Both the position numbers and the translations under genes were made by a program. Positions 19,920-29,161 of a stretch of 64,000 nt of DNA are shown here, one piece after another (the first letter of the stretch is position 1; every line of letters starts with the position of its first letter). This DNA comes from Bacteroidota bacterium (lineage in GTDB: Bacteria; Bacteroidota; Rhodothermia; Rhodothermales; Bin80), in the NCBI GenBank assembly GCA_026709065.1, contig JAPOTS010000043.1, positions 1 to 64,000 on the forward strand, read 5' to 3'. The notes below the pieces were generated by a model, which did no database searches, had not been told where the DNA came from, and worked only from the letters and a program-made list of their open reading frames with translations.

Positions 19920-21287
19920 TCAAAGAATATATTGGCTTAAGTCTCGATTGCGTGCTATAGAATCCAGTCGAGCATCAACTTCATCCGCATCTAACTGAAT
20001 GTGCAAGGGGTTAGTCCCGTCTGATTCAAACAAGAGATCCTCTAATAGCGTCGTCATAATCGTATGGAGCCTTCGGGCCCCGATGTTCTCAACTTCGTCA
20101 TTTACTTTGGCAGCAGTATGGGCAATCCTCCGAACTGCGTCATCTGTGAACTCAAGTTCAACATTTTCGGCTTGTAATAAGGCATGGTATTGTTTGAGGA
20201 GTGCATTTTTTGGTTGAGTAAGGATCAAGTAGAATTCCTCTTCAGTCAGACTGTGCATCTCCACACGAATGGGAAACCGCCCTTGCATTTCAGGGATCAG
20301 ATCGCTAGGTTTGGCAACATGAAAGGCTCCACTGGCAATAAATAGAATATGATCCGTACGTACCATTCCATGTTTTGTATTCACGGTAGCACCTTCAACA
20401 AGTGGGAGAAGATCTCGCTGAACACCTTCACGAGAGACATCGGGCCCGCCTCCGCTTTTTACGGTACGGCTAGCCACTTTATCTATCTCGTCAATGAAAA
20501 CGATCCCAGAATTCTCTACGCGTTTGAGTGCTTCTTGGGTAACACTCTCCATATCAATGAGCTTGGAGGCTTCTTCCTTGGCGAGAAGTTCTTGGGCCTC
20601 GGAGATTTTGACGCGCCGTTTTTTACGTTGTTTTCCACCAATTCCCCCGATCATTTCCTGAATATTCATGCCCATTTCTTCCATCCCTAACGGGCCAAAG
20701 ACTTGAAGCATGGAGTTGGAGTTATCTTTGTTGACTTCAATTTCAACTTCACGGTCAGACATTCGTCCATCTTCAAGGCGTTTACGAAATTTTGAACGTG
20801 TGGAGGATTCTTCCATCTGATCATCCTCCGGCTGGCCATTATTGGTTGAATCAGAGGGTTTGACGGTTTTAGGTGTCAACATAACATCAAGAAGGCGTTC
20901 ACGCGCCAATTCATGGGCGCGTTCCTGTACCAGTTGTTCGTGTTCTTGACGAACCATGCGAACCGCACGATCAGCCAACTCACGAATCATGCTCTCTACA
21001 TCACGGCCTACATATCCGACCTCTGTAAATTTTGTGGCTTCAACCTTGATGAATGGGGCATCAACTAGCTTTGCCAACCTGCGGGCAATTTCTGTTTTTC
21101 CCACACCTGTAGGTCCCATCATGATAATATTGCTTGGCAAGATTTCATCTTGAAGGTCACCAGTTACTTGTTGGCGGCGCCAGCGGTTACGCAGAGCAAT
21201 AGCTACAGTCCGTTTTGCCTCAGGTTGACCAATGATATAGCTATCAAGTGCTTCCACGATTTCTCGTGGTGTCAGATTAGAATTCAT
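19920..21287 (-). CDS. hslU: HslU, ATPase subunit of the HslUV protease
   Basis: Unfolds proteins and feeds them to HslV. The 455-aa protein has SYIIGQPEAKRTVAIALRNR at the N-terminus, Walker A GPTGVGKT (58-65), the family stretch FTEVGYVGRDVESMIRELAD, and a charged I-domain (about 110-240). Walker B is VFIDEIDK, followed by GVQRDLLPLVEG, a sensor region IASGAFHVAKPSDLIPE, and the C-terminal tail ending SQYIL that docks on HslV. It is separated from hslV by an NYN-domain gene, which is unusual. Spacing to both neighbours is 7-18 bases. Confidence 0.97.
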   Translation of the reverse strand: MNSNLTPREIVEALDSYIIGQPEAKRTVAIALRNRWRRQQVTGDLQDEILPSNIIMMGPTGVGKTEIARRLAKLVDAPFIKVEATKFTEVGYVGRDVESMIRELADRAVRMVRQEHEQLVQERAHELARERLLDVMLTPKTVKPSDSTNNGQPEDDQMEESSTRSKFRKRLEDGRMSDREVEIEVNKDNSNSMLQVFGPLGMEEMGMNIQEMIGGIGGKQRKKRRVKISEAQELLAKEEASKLIDMESVTQEALKRVENSGIVFIDEIDKVASRTVKSGGGPDVSREGVQRDLLPLVEGATVNTKHGMVRTDHILFIASGAFHVAKPSDLIPEMQGRFPIRVEMHSLTEEEFYLILTQPKNALLKQYHALLQAENVELEFTDDAVRRIAHTAAKVNDEVENIGARRLHTIMTTLLEDLLFESDGTNPLHIQLDADEVDARLDSIARNRDLSQYIL

Positions 21288-21305
21288 AGTGTTTTCTTAG
21301 GATCC

Positions 21306-22280
21306 TTAGTCAGCTCTGTACGGTTCTTCTTCAAGGTGATGTAGTTCTCTGCTAGTTTCTCTCAGATGAAGGTAAGCCTCCTCTTCTACATGCTGAGATT
21401 TTTCAATAGAATTCTGGGTTTCTATGACATTGGGATGCTGATAATTGATTAGAAGAACGGTATAATTATATGGGAATCCAGGGCGCTTCTCTAACCAAAT
21501 TGCCCCAGTATTCTTTAATTGATTAATTAAGGGTTTTGGATCGTCATGGTCTGGGAGTAACTCAGACAGTTTGCGCAGTAGGGGGGTAAGATAAATATCT
21601 TCATATTGCCGAAAGAAATAAACAATAACATGGAGTGCAGCAAGGAGATGATTATCAGTAATTTGAATCGCTTCACTGGGTTGGGCCATCAGATCCTTAT
21701 TTTGAGGTGCAGGTTGTGCAGAGGGCAGCACTTCAGAGTAGGGCTGATTCGTAATCAAAGTGTGAGCCGAAATAAAACACTCTGGGTTATGATCCATAGT
21801 TGAAAGATCAGGAGAAGTAAACGAGATCAAGGAGCTATGGATGTTTTTTTGTTGAATGTGATTAATCAGTGGAAGGTAGAGTCTATCCCCACTCACAATA
21901 AGAACGGCTGAGGGGTCTTGGTGATGGTTGAGTATTTCTAATAAATCGATACATATTTGAATTTCTGAAGCATTAGATTGTAATGAAGCGGGAACAAATC
22001 GGGGTTCCATTCCAGCGAGGTATAGGTTTTGCTGGATCTGAGGTCCCGCAGAATCAATCATAGTAAAATCTGCATATGCTACAGAAGAGGTTAGTTGTAA
22101 TTGGAGTTCATTTTTCACATAATAGACGCAGGCATTCAGCAATGAATTAATGACACTATTTGTGTCTACGTATTCATCACGGTTCTCATCCACATAGTCA
22201 TGTAGATTATCATAATCGACAAACATAAAGGCTTGGTGGTGTTTTCCATTTTGAGTGTGTGAATAATTTAGAGATTTCAT
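21306..22280 (-). CDS. NYN (PIN-like) RNase-domain protein between hslV and hslU
   Basis: 324 aa, soluble. The N-terminal half (about 16-175) is a LabA-type NYN domain: MFVDYDNLHDY (D22, D24, N25), a segment ASEIQICIDLLEIL with the second acidic site, and VLIVSGDRLYLPLINHI with the third. NYN domains are metal-dependent RNases of the PIN fold. After a Q/P-rich linker (about 178-215), residues 220-290 (LLAALHVIVYFFRQYE to YNYTVLLINYQ) look like a winged-helix or LOTUS-like unit. It is 12 bases after hslV and 18 before hslU, so the three should be co-expressed. Why an RNase-like protein is built into the protease operon is unknown. Confidence 0.75.
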   Translation of the reverse strand: MKSLNYSHTQNGKHHQAFMFVDYDNLHDYVDENRDEYVDTNSVINSLLNACVYYVKNELQLQLTSSVAYADFTMIDSAGPQIQQNLYLAGMEPRFVPASLQSNASEIQICIDLLEILNHHQDPSAVLIVSGDRLYLPLINHIQQKNIHSSLISFTSPDLSTMDHNPECFISAHTLITNQPYSEVLPSAQPAPQNKDLMAQPSEAIQITDNHLLAALHVIVYFFRQYEDIYLTPLLRKLSELLPDHDDPKPLINQLKNTGAIWLEKRPGFPYNYTVLLINYQHPNVIETQNSIEKSQHVEEEAYLHLRETSRELHHLEEEPYRAD

Positions 22281-22292
22281 AGACTTTATGGA

Positions 22293-22862
22293 TTAATTAT
22301 TATGAGTATTGCCCGTCGATTCTATTTCTAAAACAGTTAAGGAATGATTTGTATATACGCAGATATCGGCAGCGACATTTAAGGAATCCTTAACGATTTC
22401 TTTTGCCGTGAGTTCTGGAGCATGCTTTATCATAGCACGAGCGGCAGCAAGTGCGAATGAGCCGCCGCTCCCGATTGCCACGATATCATCATCGGGTTCA
22501 ATGATATCACCACTACCGCTTAATAACAAAAGTCGGTCCACGGTGGCCACCGCTAACAGTGCTTCCAGCCGACGCAGGTAGCGGTCAGTCCTCCAATCTT
22601 TGGCAAGTTCCACGGATGCTCGTGTCAAGTTTCCGCCATATTGTTTAAGTTTATCTTCAAAACGTTCAAATAGTGTAAAGGCATCAGCGGTGGATCCAGC
22701 GAATCCAGCTAAAACTTTCCCATCATAAAGTAGTCGGACTTTTTGAGCATTGTGTTTCATGACCGTTGTTCCCAGTGTTGCTTGCCCGTCGGATCCAAGA
22801 GCAACTTTATCATGTCGACGAACACCAATTACAGTTGTACTATGTAACGATGATTTATTCAT
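22293..22862 (-). CDS. hslV: HslV, peptidase subunit of the HslUV protease
   Basis: Threonine protease forming the double ring capped by HslU. The 189-aa protein begins with a short leader MNKSSLHS before TTVIGVRR. T9 aligns with the catalytic Thr1 of other HslV proteins, so leader removal is needed. Other family stretches are [31 protein letters not shown] and the [14 protein letters not shown] turn. It is the first gene of a six-gene minus-strand run, with 548 gene-poor bases upstream that should hold the promoter. Confidence 0.96.
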   Translation of the reverse strand: MNKSSLHSTTVIGVRRHDKVALGSDGQATLGTTVMKHNAQKVRLLYDGKVLAGFAGSTADAFTLFERFEDKLKQYGGNLTRASVELAKDWRTDRYLRRLEALLAVATVDRLLLLSGSGDIIEPDDDIVAIGSGGSFALAAARAMIKHAPELTAKEIVKDSLNVAADICVYTNHSLTVLEIESTGNTHNN

Positions 22863-23410
22863 AAATTAAAATTTCTTTATCTATACTCATATTTACCCAA
22901 TCATACGATGATTTTGATAAGATGTTTATTCATGGAGTAGGTTTATCGTTACCCTGCCCGAAATTTGAAAAAGAAAGAATATCGGCTTTTGATATCGTGA
23001 AATATCATCTCAGGATATACTAATTGGTCAGTCATCGCTGTCAAAGACAATCTCCGTTGAGATTACCGATCCACTGATTGAAGATGTTAATCCAAACGAT
23101 TGCCGTCAAGTTAGCAGGGGGGGATGCAGGTGCCTATGTTAGACGGCAATCCGTTCCAATGGCTGGAAATCAATTTTGAATGGATGCATCATGATACAAA
23201 TTTAGGTTATCACTCTGCGATGATTCGGGTGGAATTGTCGCTCAATCAAAAGTATCATAGGTAAAGAAAGAGTTCAACTTTATTAGCTCACAACTGCCCA
23301 ACCTATCAATCCAATGAAGTTTTTCAGGAAATGGAGGTTATCTCAGTCGTCCCAATTTTAAGGTAATAAAAATGTACAAGAAAGATGAAGAAGACTAACT
23401 GCTGACGGAT
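22863..23410. other. Spacer with a possible decayed gene
   Basis: No intact gene. Around 23030-23265 (plus strand) three frames joined at a G7 run (about 23117-23123) give protein-like text. SVEITDPLIEDVNPND is followed in another frame by KLAGGDAGAYVRRQSVPMAGNQF, then EWMHHDTNLGYHSAMIRVEL. This looks like a frameshifted remnant, but I cannot name the family. Confidence 0.35.
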
Positions 23411-24412
23411 TTATTCCTTAATAACTTGTTGGCTATTGCTGTATGATGATGTCAAGAGAATCAGACCTCCTATAGATAGATAGAGGATTAATTGGGCCCC
23501 ATGAACAAAGACGGCATAGGCGGTGGCGCCGGATTGATCAATTCCATAGAGTGCGGTTAATGTCAAAATTGTCAGAAAATGAAAGGAGCCCGCACCACCT
23601 GGTGTGGGAACAACAATCCCAAGCGTACCAATGAACATGATGGCCATGGCATCCCAGTATGATAATGCTCCAACGCCTTCTAACTCAAACATGACGAGAG
23701 GAATGTAGGCCATCAGAGCATAGAATAACCACATCAATACTGTTGTCCAGATCAGTCGACTGCGGAACCGAGTCTGATAAATCGTTTTGAGACCATCTGT
23801 AAATTTTCTCAACCATACAATGAGACGAATTTTCATGCGAGAGGATGGATTCAAACGAAACCATCCACTAACCATAACGATGATCACTAAGGACCCAATG
23901 GCAATCCATAACCATGGTACATCGGGTATTAACATTACATCAGAAATTACGTCAAAACGTTCACGAAGAATATATACAGTGACAATGAGTCCTATGCTGA
24001 GTACAAAAAGATCAATTATTCGCTCAACAGCCACAGTGCCCAAAAGAGATGAAAACGAGGTTTTGTGTTTCGCTGATACATACGTACATCTTGCAATCTC
24101 GCCTGCGCGAGGCAAGACATAATTAGCCATATAGCCCACCATTAAGGAAGCAAATAGATGGGATATAGGAATGTGAGAAGAAGCTTTGTCATTAATGGCA
24201 GTGACCAAAGCATGCCATCTGATGGCTCGAATCAAATGACTGATTAATGTGAATGCCAAAAGAAGAGGAATCCATAAATAGTTACCTGTGCGTATAGAGT
24301 CCCAAAATTCGTCGAAATTAATTCCACGCAAAGATAACCAAATCAATAGCACAGCCAGAGCAATAGAGGCAGTGCGAAAAATAAGCTTTCGTGTACCTGT
24401 AGAAATAGTCAC
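23411..24412 (-). CDS. Lysylphosphatidylglycerol synthase-type membrane protein (flippase-like domain)
   Basis: 333 aa with about eight hydrophobic helices. The segments AIRWHALV, LFASLMVGYMANYVLPRAGEIARC, VAVERIIDLFVLS and GIVVPTPGGAGSFHFLTIL are the hallmarks of the UPF0104/LPG_synthase_TM family. It lacks the soluble synthase domain of MprF, so it is the membrane part only, as in many Bacteroidota, where it probably moves lipids. It overlaps the LolA-like gene by four bases, which suggests a shared envelope-lipid task. Confidence 0.85.
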   Translation of the reverse strand: MTISTGTRKLIFRTASIALAVLLIWLSLRGINFDEFWDSIRTGNYLWIPLLLAFTLISHLIRAIRWHALVTAINDKASSHIPISHLFASLMVGYMANYVLPRAGEIARCTYVSAKHKTSFSSLLGTVAVERIIDLFVLSIGLIVTVYILRERFDVISDVMLIPDVPWLWIAIGSLVIIVMVSGWFRLNPSSRMKIRLIVWLRKFTDGLKTIYQTRFRSRLIWTTVLMWLFYALMAYIPLVMFELEGVGALSYWDAMAIMFIGTLGIVVPTPGGAGSFHFLTILTLTALYGIDQSGATAYAVFVHGAQLILYLSIGGLILLTSSYSNSQQVIKE

Positions 24413-25056
24413 GATCGTAAGTCAATGACTTCTACTCCCTCGGGTGGAGAGAATTCAAAAGTTTCTGGTGGGAGAGCGATACCAACAAGAATATTACTAA
24501 GTGTGATTTCGGTACGGGTTGAACTCTGATTCATTGTCACCATTTTAGTAATCATCCTGTCGCTTTCACGGATCCATAACGTGAGGGTAGAAATTGAAAA
24601 ATCTGTTTGTGTAGGATACAGCTCAAGACGAAAGTGAGGAATTCCATTTAGGATTTCATAATCTGATGTGCGGGCATCAAAAAATTCTTCATAAGAGCGC
24701 AGTAATGTGCCTGGTGAATAGGCTAAACCCTCAGCGTCAATCGTCGTAATCAGAACTTGATTCTCCTGAGGTCGATAGATCCACGCTTCATTATCAATTC
24801 CAGTAATGATTTCTGTCAATGTTTCAATTCGGTATTGATTTTGATGGAGTTGGATGGATCCAGTGACAGATTGCGATCCCTCCCAATATTCAGATGTGGA
24901 TGTATGCACAAATGAAGCGACAATCGGGTCTTGATATCGACTAGTCACCTGCTGCAACAGTGATGATGGAGAAGGTACCTGAGCAAAGGCAGTTAAGGGG
25001 ATAATACTCCCGATGAATAAGAAATTACAGATCAAAAGAGCTATCTGCAGATTCAT
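24409..25056 (-). CDS. LolA-like outer-membrane lipoprotein carrier
   Basis: 215 aa with a signal peptide (about 1-25, ending AFAQ). The body has the LolA layout: SSLLQQVTSRYQDPIVASF, GSIQLHQNQYRIET, a central WIYRPQENQVLIT strand, then LTLWIRESDRMITKMV and a final TFEFSPPEGVEVIDL. LolA carries lipoproteins through the periplasm. Sequence identity within this family is low, so a related lipid-binding protein is possible. It is the first gene of a two-gene unit with the flippase-like membrane protein. Confidence 0.8.
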   Translation of the reverse strand: MNLQIALLICNFLFIGSIIPLTAFAQVPSPSSLLQQVTSRYQDPIVASFVHTSTSEYWEGSQSVTGSIQLHQNQYRIETLTEIITGIDNEAWIYRPQENQVLITTIDAEGLAYSPGTLLRSYEEFFDARTSDYEILNGIPHFRLELYPTQTDFSISTLTLWIRESDRMITKMVTMNQSSTRTEITLSNILVGIALPPETFEFSPPEGVEVIDLRS

Positions 25057-25685
25057 TCTGGTATTATAGTTTGATTATGAATGTTATCGTAAATCAGCGC
25101 GCTTTTCTATTGGTATAAAATGAATCATTGAATTACCTTAATGGAAACTGCCAATGATTATGACGGGAGGAAAATATGACATTGATATTAGGCTGATTCT
25201 TCTCCTATACATCCAACAAATTGAAGCTTAATAATGTAAGGAACTTGAGCGGTTACTCTCCCGAAGGGAGATTTATCATTCAACTCTGGGGAAACGCCAT
25301 AAAGAGATAGTCCCTGGTAAATAAAGATACGTTGGAGTATTTGTGGAATCATATTTCTTAGTAACTGATCGTGTTTATGACATAGCGCTTCATCGCGAAA
25401 AACTGTTAAGCATTCTGAGGAGGTGCTTTATCTTAAATTTTAAGTAGATTGAATCAAGAGTTTGGTTTGGTCTGATCAGCAGAAGACACTATAGACTCCT
25501 CTCATTCTTTAGGATCCTAACAATATGATTCTCGCCATTCGGATTAACCTTGATCAAATGGTCTGATCCAATATGCTTTTAAGTAACTTATGTGAAAGAT
25601 AGTATACCTATGAACGAATTATGATCAATATTGATCATAAAGAATCAACACATTATATATTGCAGGATCGTAGCCACCACATGCT
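25057..25685. other. Gene-free stretch, 629 bases
   Basis: Nothing recognisable: no tRNA, no long frame and no clear terminator. It lies between the minus-strand LolA gene and a plus-strand gene, so promoters for both should be here. Confidence 0.55.
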
Positions 25686-26225
25686 GTGAAACGATTTATA
25701 GATCAAATTGTTATTTGTCCAGCGAAGTCTATTAACAGTTCAGTGCTAATTTCTAACTTAACGATTGTATGTGGAGGCCAAACGGGGGTTGATCGCGCAT
25801 CGCTTGATTCTGCAATCAAATGGGGTATCTCTTATCGTGGATGGTGTCCAGCAGGTCGCTGGGCCGAAGATGGCTTGATTGATGAGCGATATGAACTACG
25901 GATGACTCCATCGGAGGATCCTGCACAGCGAACTGTGTGGAATGTCCGTGAAAGTAATGGGGTATTGATTATTGGGTCAATGTATCTGTCAGCGGGAACA
26001 AATCTCGCTCATAAGACAGCCAAGGATCTTGATATTCCTGTCATTCATGCTCAATTGGATCATGAAGTTCCATTGGTGATCAAATGGTTGAAGACCTTGG
26101 ATGCTCCTATCGTGAATATTGCAGGCCCCCGTGAAAGTGAGGATCCTGGGATCTACTTTAAATCATTACTCTTTTTAGATGAGTTGATCCCTACAATCAA
26201 GAATGACGATCTTCCATCACATTAG
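25686..26225 (+). CDS. SLOG-fold protein of the putative molybdenum-carrier type
   Basis: 179 aa. The segment TIVCGGQTGVDRASLDSAIKWGI, followed by WCPAGRWAEDGLIDERYEL and GVLIIGSMYLSAGTNLA, is characteristic of the MoCo-carrier/YpsA-like branch of the SLOG (Rossmann) superfamily, which binds nucleotide-type ligands. The name comes from a structural analogy to a molybdenum-cofactor carrier; the true role is unsettled. The start is a GTG at 25686. Internal starts would cut the first strand. It is an isolated gene at the left edge of the IS-rich zone. Confidence 0.8.
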   Translation: MKRFIDQIVICPAKSINSSVLISNLTIVCGGQTGVDRASLDSAIKWGISYRGWCPAGRWAEDGLIDERYELRMTPSEDPAQRTVWNVRESNGVLIIGSMYLSAGTNLAHKTAKDLDIPVIHAQLDHEVPLVIKWLKTLDAPIVNIAGPRESEDPGIYFKSLLFLDELIPTIKNDDLPSH

Positions 26226-26678
26226 TAACGCTTCCTTGATCATCCGTTTCTGTTGATGGGAGATCATCAATTCCGCTATAAAACCGTATAAGTGGGCTTC
26301 GGTGGTTGTAGATGCTGGATGCACGGTTCAGCTAGAATGCCATTGGCAGACTACTCAATCAAGTATCGGTGATGGCCAGGCACCATTGATTGACGGAATG
26401 TCTAAGATAGTGCGATGTTCATGGTTCAGTTGCGTAGTTATAAAGCATGTGATGGAATGAGTTTAGAGGGGTTTGGAGTGTCGGTCGTTGCACTGGCAAC
26501 GGTAGGGGCTATACCCATTCCTGCTGTGTTGATTAACTGACTCAATAATAGCGAATGGTACAGCGACGGATCAATAAATCTTAGATCGTTGATGAATATT
26601 CAGGGAAAAAGAAAATATCCATATGATTATCCCAGACTATATGTATCATTTCAAATCAATAAAATTCCCACCCTACGG
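26226..26678. other. Spacer at the edge of the IS graveyard
   Basis: No intact gene. One frame near 26330-26410 reads LECHWQTTQSSIGDGQAP, which could be part of a lost gene, but nothing around it extends the frame. Confidence 0.35.
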
Positions 26679-26874
26679 CTGCCCTGTAGTCATGAAGACG
26701 CAAAACGTACTCCACCAAATCCGAATATTCGGGATTCATCGCCACATTCCAGACGGGGTCTCCTTCAGAAATATTTAGTACTTCCAGATGATGCTTGATC
26801 CTAGGCATCTGCTGCTGAATTTTGTGCCGGTCAATGTCCGCATGCTTGGCAACTCCACGCTGGAATGGCGTCAT
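26656..26874 (-). CDS. Possible small protein or remnant, 72 aa
   Basis: An open frame starting with ATG and ending GWEFY. It is soluble and has no family I recognise. Its C-terminal part (RLHDYRA) lies on the stretch at 26679-26701 that is shared with the IS4-type element ends at 30.8 and 32.5 kb, where the minus-strand reading is RIHDYRA. It may therefore be a by-product of decayed transposon DNA. It sits 11 bases downstream of the decayed tnpB. Confidence 0.25.
   Translation of the reverse strand: MTPFQRGVAKHADIDRHKIQQQMPRIKHHLEVLNISEGDPVWNVAMNPEYSDLVEYVLRLHDYRAAVGWEFY
26679..26701 (+). repeat. Solo copy of the IS4-type element end
   Basis: These 23 bases match 30788-30810, the inner part of the left end of the IS4-type element, at 22 of 23 positions. 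No matching second end or transposase of that type lies nearby, so it is probably the footprint of a lost copy. Confidence 0.6.
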
Positions 26875-26884
26875 TTTTTTTGAA

Positions 26885-27771
26885 TCATAGGCGTTTGCGC
26901 CTAAAATCTCTTCTGTTCTTCTTCTGATTCCGCTTCCACTTATTGATCTTCCGCTTGGTACGTTTGAACCGTCCAGATCCTTTCTGTTGGCGGGCCAACT
27001 TTCGTTGCCATCTAAGAATCTTGATCTCTTTATCCGTTAAGTTAGGTAAGGATAGAATCTCCTGCTTTTCATCAGTACAGGAATAAGAAATGTTATAGGC
27101 GTTCAAGTCAACACCAATTTCTTTGCCGTCATCTATCTTTTCTGGTAAATCAAAGACTTTATAGAGAACGGAGATCTTCCAGTATTGACCATCTTTCCTT
27201 ACAGTAACTTCAATGGGCTCTCCGTTTGGATAAGGATTGCATCTTTTCTAAGTATCTTCTTCCAGCCAACCTTTTGGATGTAGATACTGTCGTTAACCAT
27301 CTTGAACGTCCCTGTTGGAGCCGTAAACGATTTATGATTATACTGGGCCTTTTGCGAAACCTCCCAGTCAACACTAAAAAATACGTCACAGGTGCTTCAG
27401 AGCAATATTTCTACGAAAACTCTGATGTTTTGCAAAAGCCTCCTTATTGTGGAATGTGGGGTGATCACGTAATCCTTTGAAGAAAGCATGCCATGCCTCT
27501 GCCTGCCCTTTTAAGGTGTAACGAACAATGTTAGTAGAGTACTTAGACAACCAATCCGTTTCTTTACGCAGAGGCGGATATCGTTTAATTAACCAGTAAA
27601 AAGATAGCGAAGGATTTTCAGTATCACATTCCAGACAAACAGACATGCTCTAACCAATCCATGCAATAACATGGCTTATATTGGGTACCAGAACCTAAAC
27701 GATACTCTATTCCACGATAAGCAGTGGAACAGGATGTACCAGATGAATTACAAGCCTTTTTAACAGGCATG
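26885..27771 (-). pseudogene. Decayed tnpB (IS200/IS605-type RNA-guided nuclease), truncated and frameshifted
   Basis: The minus strand gives TnpB text in pieces from several frames. The N-terminal part reads TAYRGIEYRLGSGTQYK from a start near 27771. Next come YPPLRKETDWLSKYSTNIV and AWHAFFKGLRDHPTFHNKE (27646 down to 27386). A shifted frame gives FTAPTGTFKMVNDSIYIQKV, and another gives NPYPNGEPIEVTV, then GKEIGVDLNAYNISYSC. This last contains the RuvC-I aspartate. It ends with RKLARQQKGSGRFKRTKRK and NRRDFRRKRL at 26885. The RuvC-II/III motifs and the zinc finger are gone, so it cannot cut DNA. I saw no tnpA or intact element ends. Confidence 0.8.
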
Positions 27772-27944
27772 ATATCATGTGCAAGTTGATGTTATGGTAA
27801 ATAATAGGGTAGATATGCAGTCTATCCTATTGTGTCTGTTATTTTGCTCCCCCAAATAGATGGTTCCATCATTTGTTACTTTCGGATATAATTTTCTTTA
27901 ATATCTTCTGACCGTGAAAGATGTGACGTGTGATCTGACTGGAA

Positions 27945-28700
27945 AAAAGTGCTATATGATCCAGTAGAGCGAGATGCCCTGTCTGGCTTTCTGAATCTTA
28001 TCCAACCTGCCCCGAACGTCCGAAGACACATACTGTCCGTTCAAGCGGGCCTTGATCTCCTGCTCCTTTTCGGGAGAACTTAAACCTTTTTCCAGTATCT
28101 CGTGGAGAAATTTCTGTTGCCTCCATTCAGGGACTCCAAGTGCCGGTGCATGGCGAACACAGGTTTTAATTCAACAAGCGGTCGCTTTCAGAGTAACCAC
28201 AGATCGGTAGGGTACTCTACATGGGTCGCGACACCATGCTGTCCATATGACATTTGGCCGATCGCCATTTTTGTGACCGACCACTTGATGCCCCACCTTA
28301 ATCATCAACTGATCGAGGTGCTGTAATAAGGTTATGCTCACAGAGGAGATTTTGTCTGGAAGGGGTTGGCTTTAATAATCCTTCTGTTCTTGGACCATGT
28401 CAATCATCAGACGCAGACACTTACTTCATTCGCCCATGTAACTAACCGAAGGTAGGTGCAATTCAACTTCCTCCTGTTTGATGGCCGCCAATAGGATCAC
28501 AACCCAAAATTTCATGCTAGTCGTCCATGTTTTTTCCTGACCTTCGGATTGTGGGTTTTCAATAGTGCATCCAACTTTTTGCTTACTTCAGGATGAAGCA
28601 AGAGCAACTGGATAGCATACAGGAACACATCAAAGGGTTCGCGCTTCCCAGATCCAGTTCAATGTCCTCAATGGGGGCACTGTTCAGCGATAACTGGTGT
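27945..28700 (-). pseudogene. Decayed ISNCY-like transposase
   Basis: Fragments in different minus-strand frames line up with the order of ISNCY-family transposases as I remember them. SLNSAPIEDIELDLGS (near 28700-28650) is followed by REPFDVFLYAIQLLLLHPEVS and a K-rich stretch. PLPDKISSVSITLLQHLDQL then continues into KVGHQVVGHKNG (near 28270), followed by HVEYPTDLWLL (near 28230) and a tail EWRQQKFLHEILEKGLSSPEK down to about 27945. Several stops and frameshifts separate the pieces, and the catalytic region is incomplete. Element ends were not found. Confidence 0.6.
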
Positions 28701-29154
28701 GTGAAGATTTGTCACATGAGTTGAAGAAGTTTCAAAAGTCTGAAGATGCGTGCTTTAACATGTCAGACATCCTGCGAATTGAGACGAATAAAAATATTTT
28801 TGATCGAAACATGCGTCTCAATGGCTTCTGAGCAAATGATGACCAAGTGGAGAAAGATGGAAATCCAACGATCCACAAAGGCCAGAAAAAAAACTTCGCG
28901 AAAAAATAGAGACTCAAATGAGACAAAAAAACACCCATAGAGGCTGGAAGGCACTTTATTTTGAATACTGGGTGTTATCGTATAGGCACTATATAACGGG
29001 AGTTTCCAGTAATAATTGCAAACTTGCGGAGAATCTGAACCTTTCCAGAGACTACAGGTTCAAAGCGGGTTTTTTGGGGTTTGTTTGAACATCAACTAAT
29101 TTCGGACAACCCTGGCTTTTTCGTAATAACTTATCAACAAACCATTATTTCCCG
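28701..29154. other. AT-rich spacer before the lipoprotein gene
   Basis: No credible gene. Short open frames on both strands between 28732 and 28954 overlap each other and are low-complexity. The sequence just before 29155 is the likely promoter region of the lipoprotein gene. Confidence 0.4.
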
Positions 29155-29161
29155 ATGAAAC

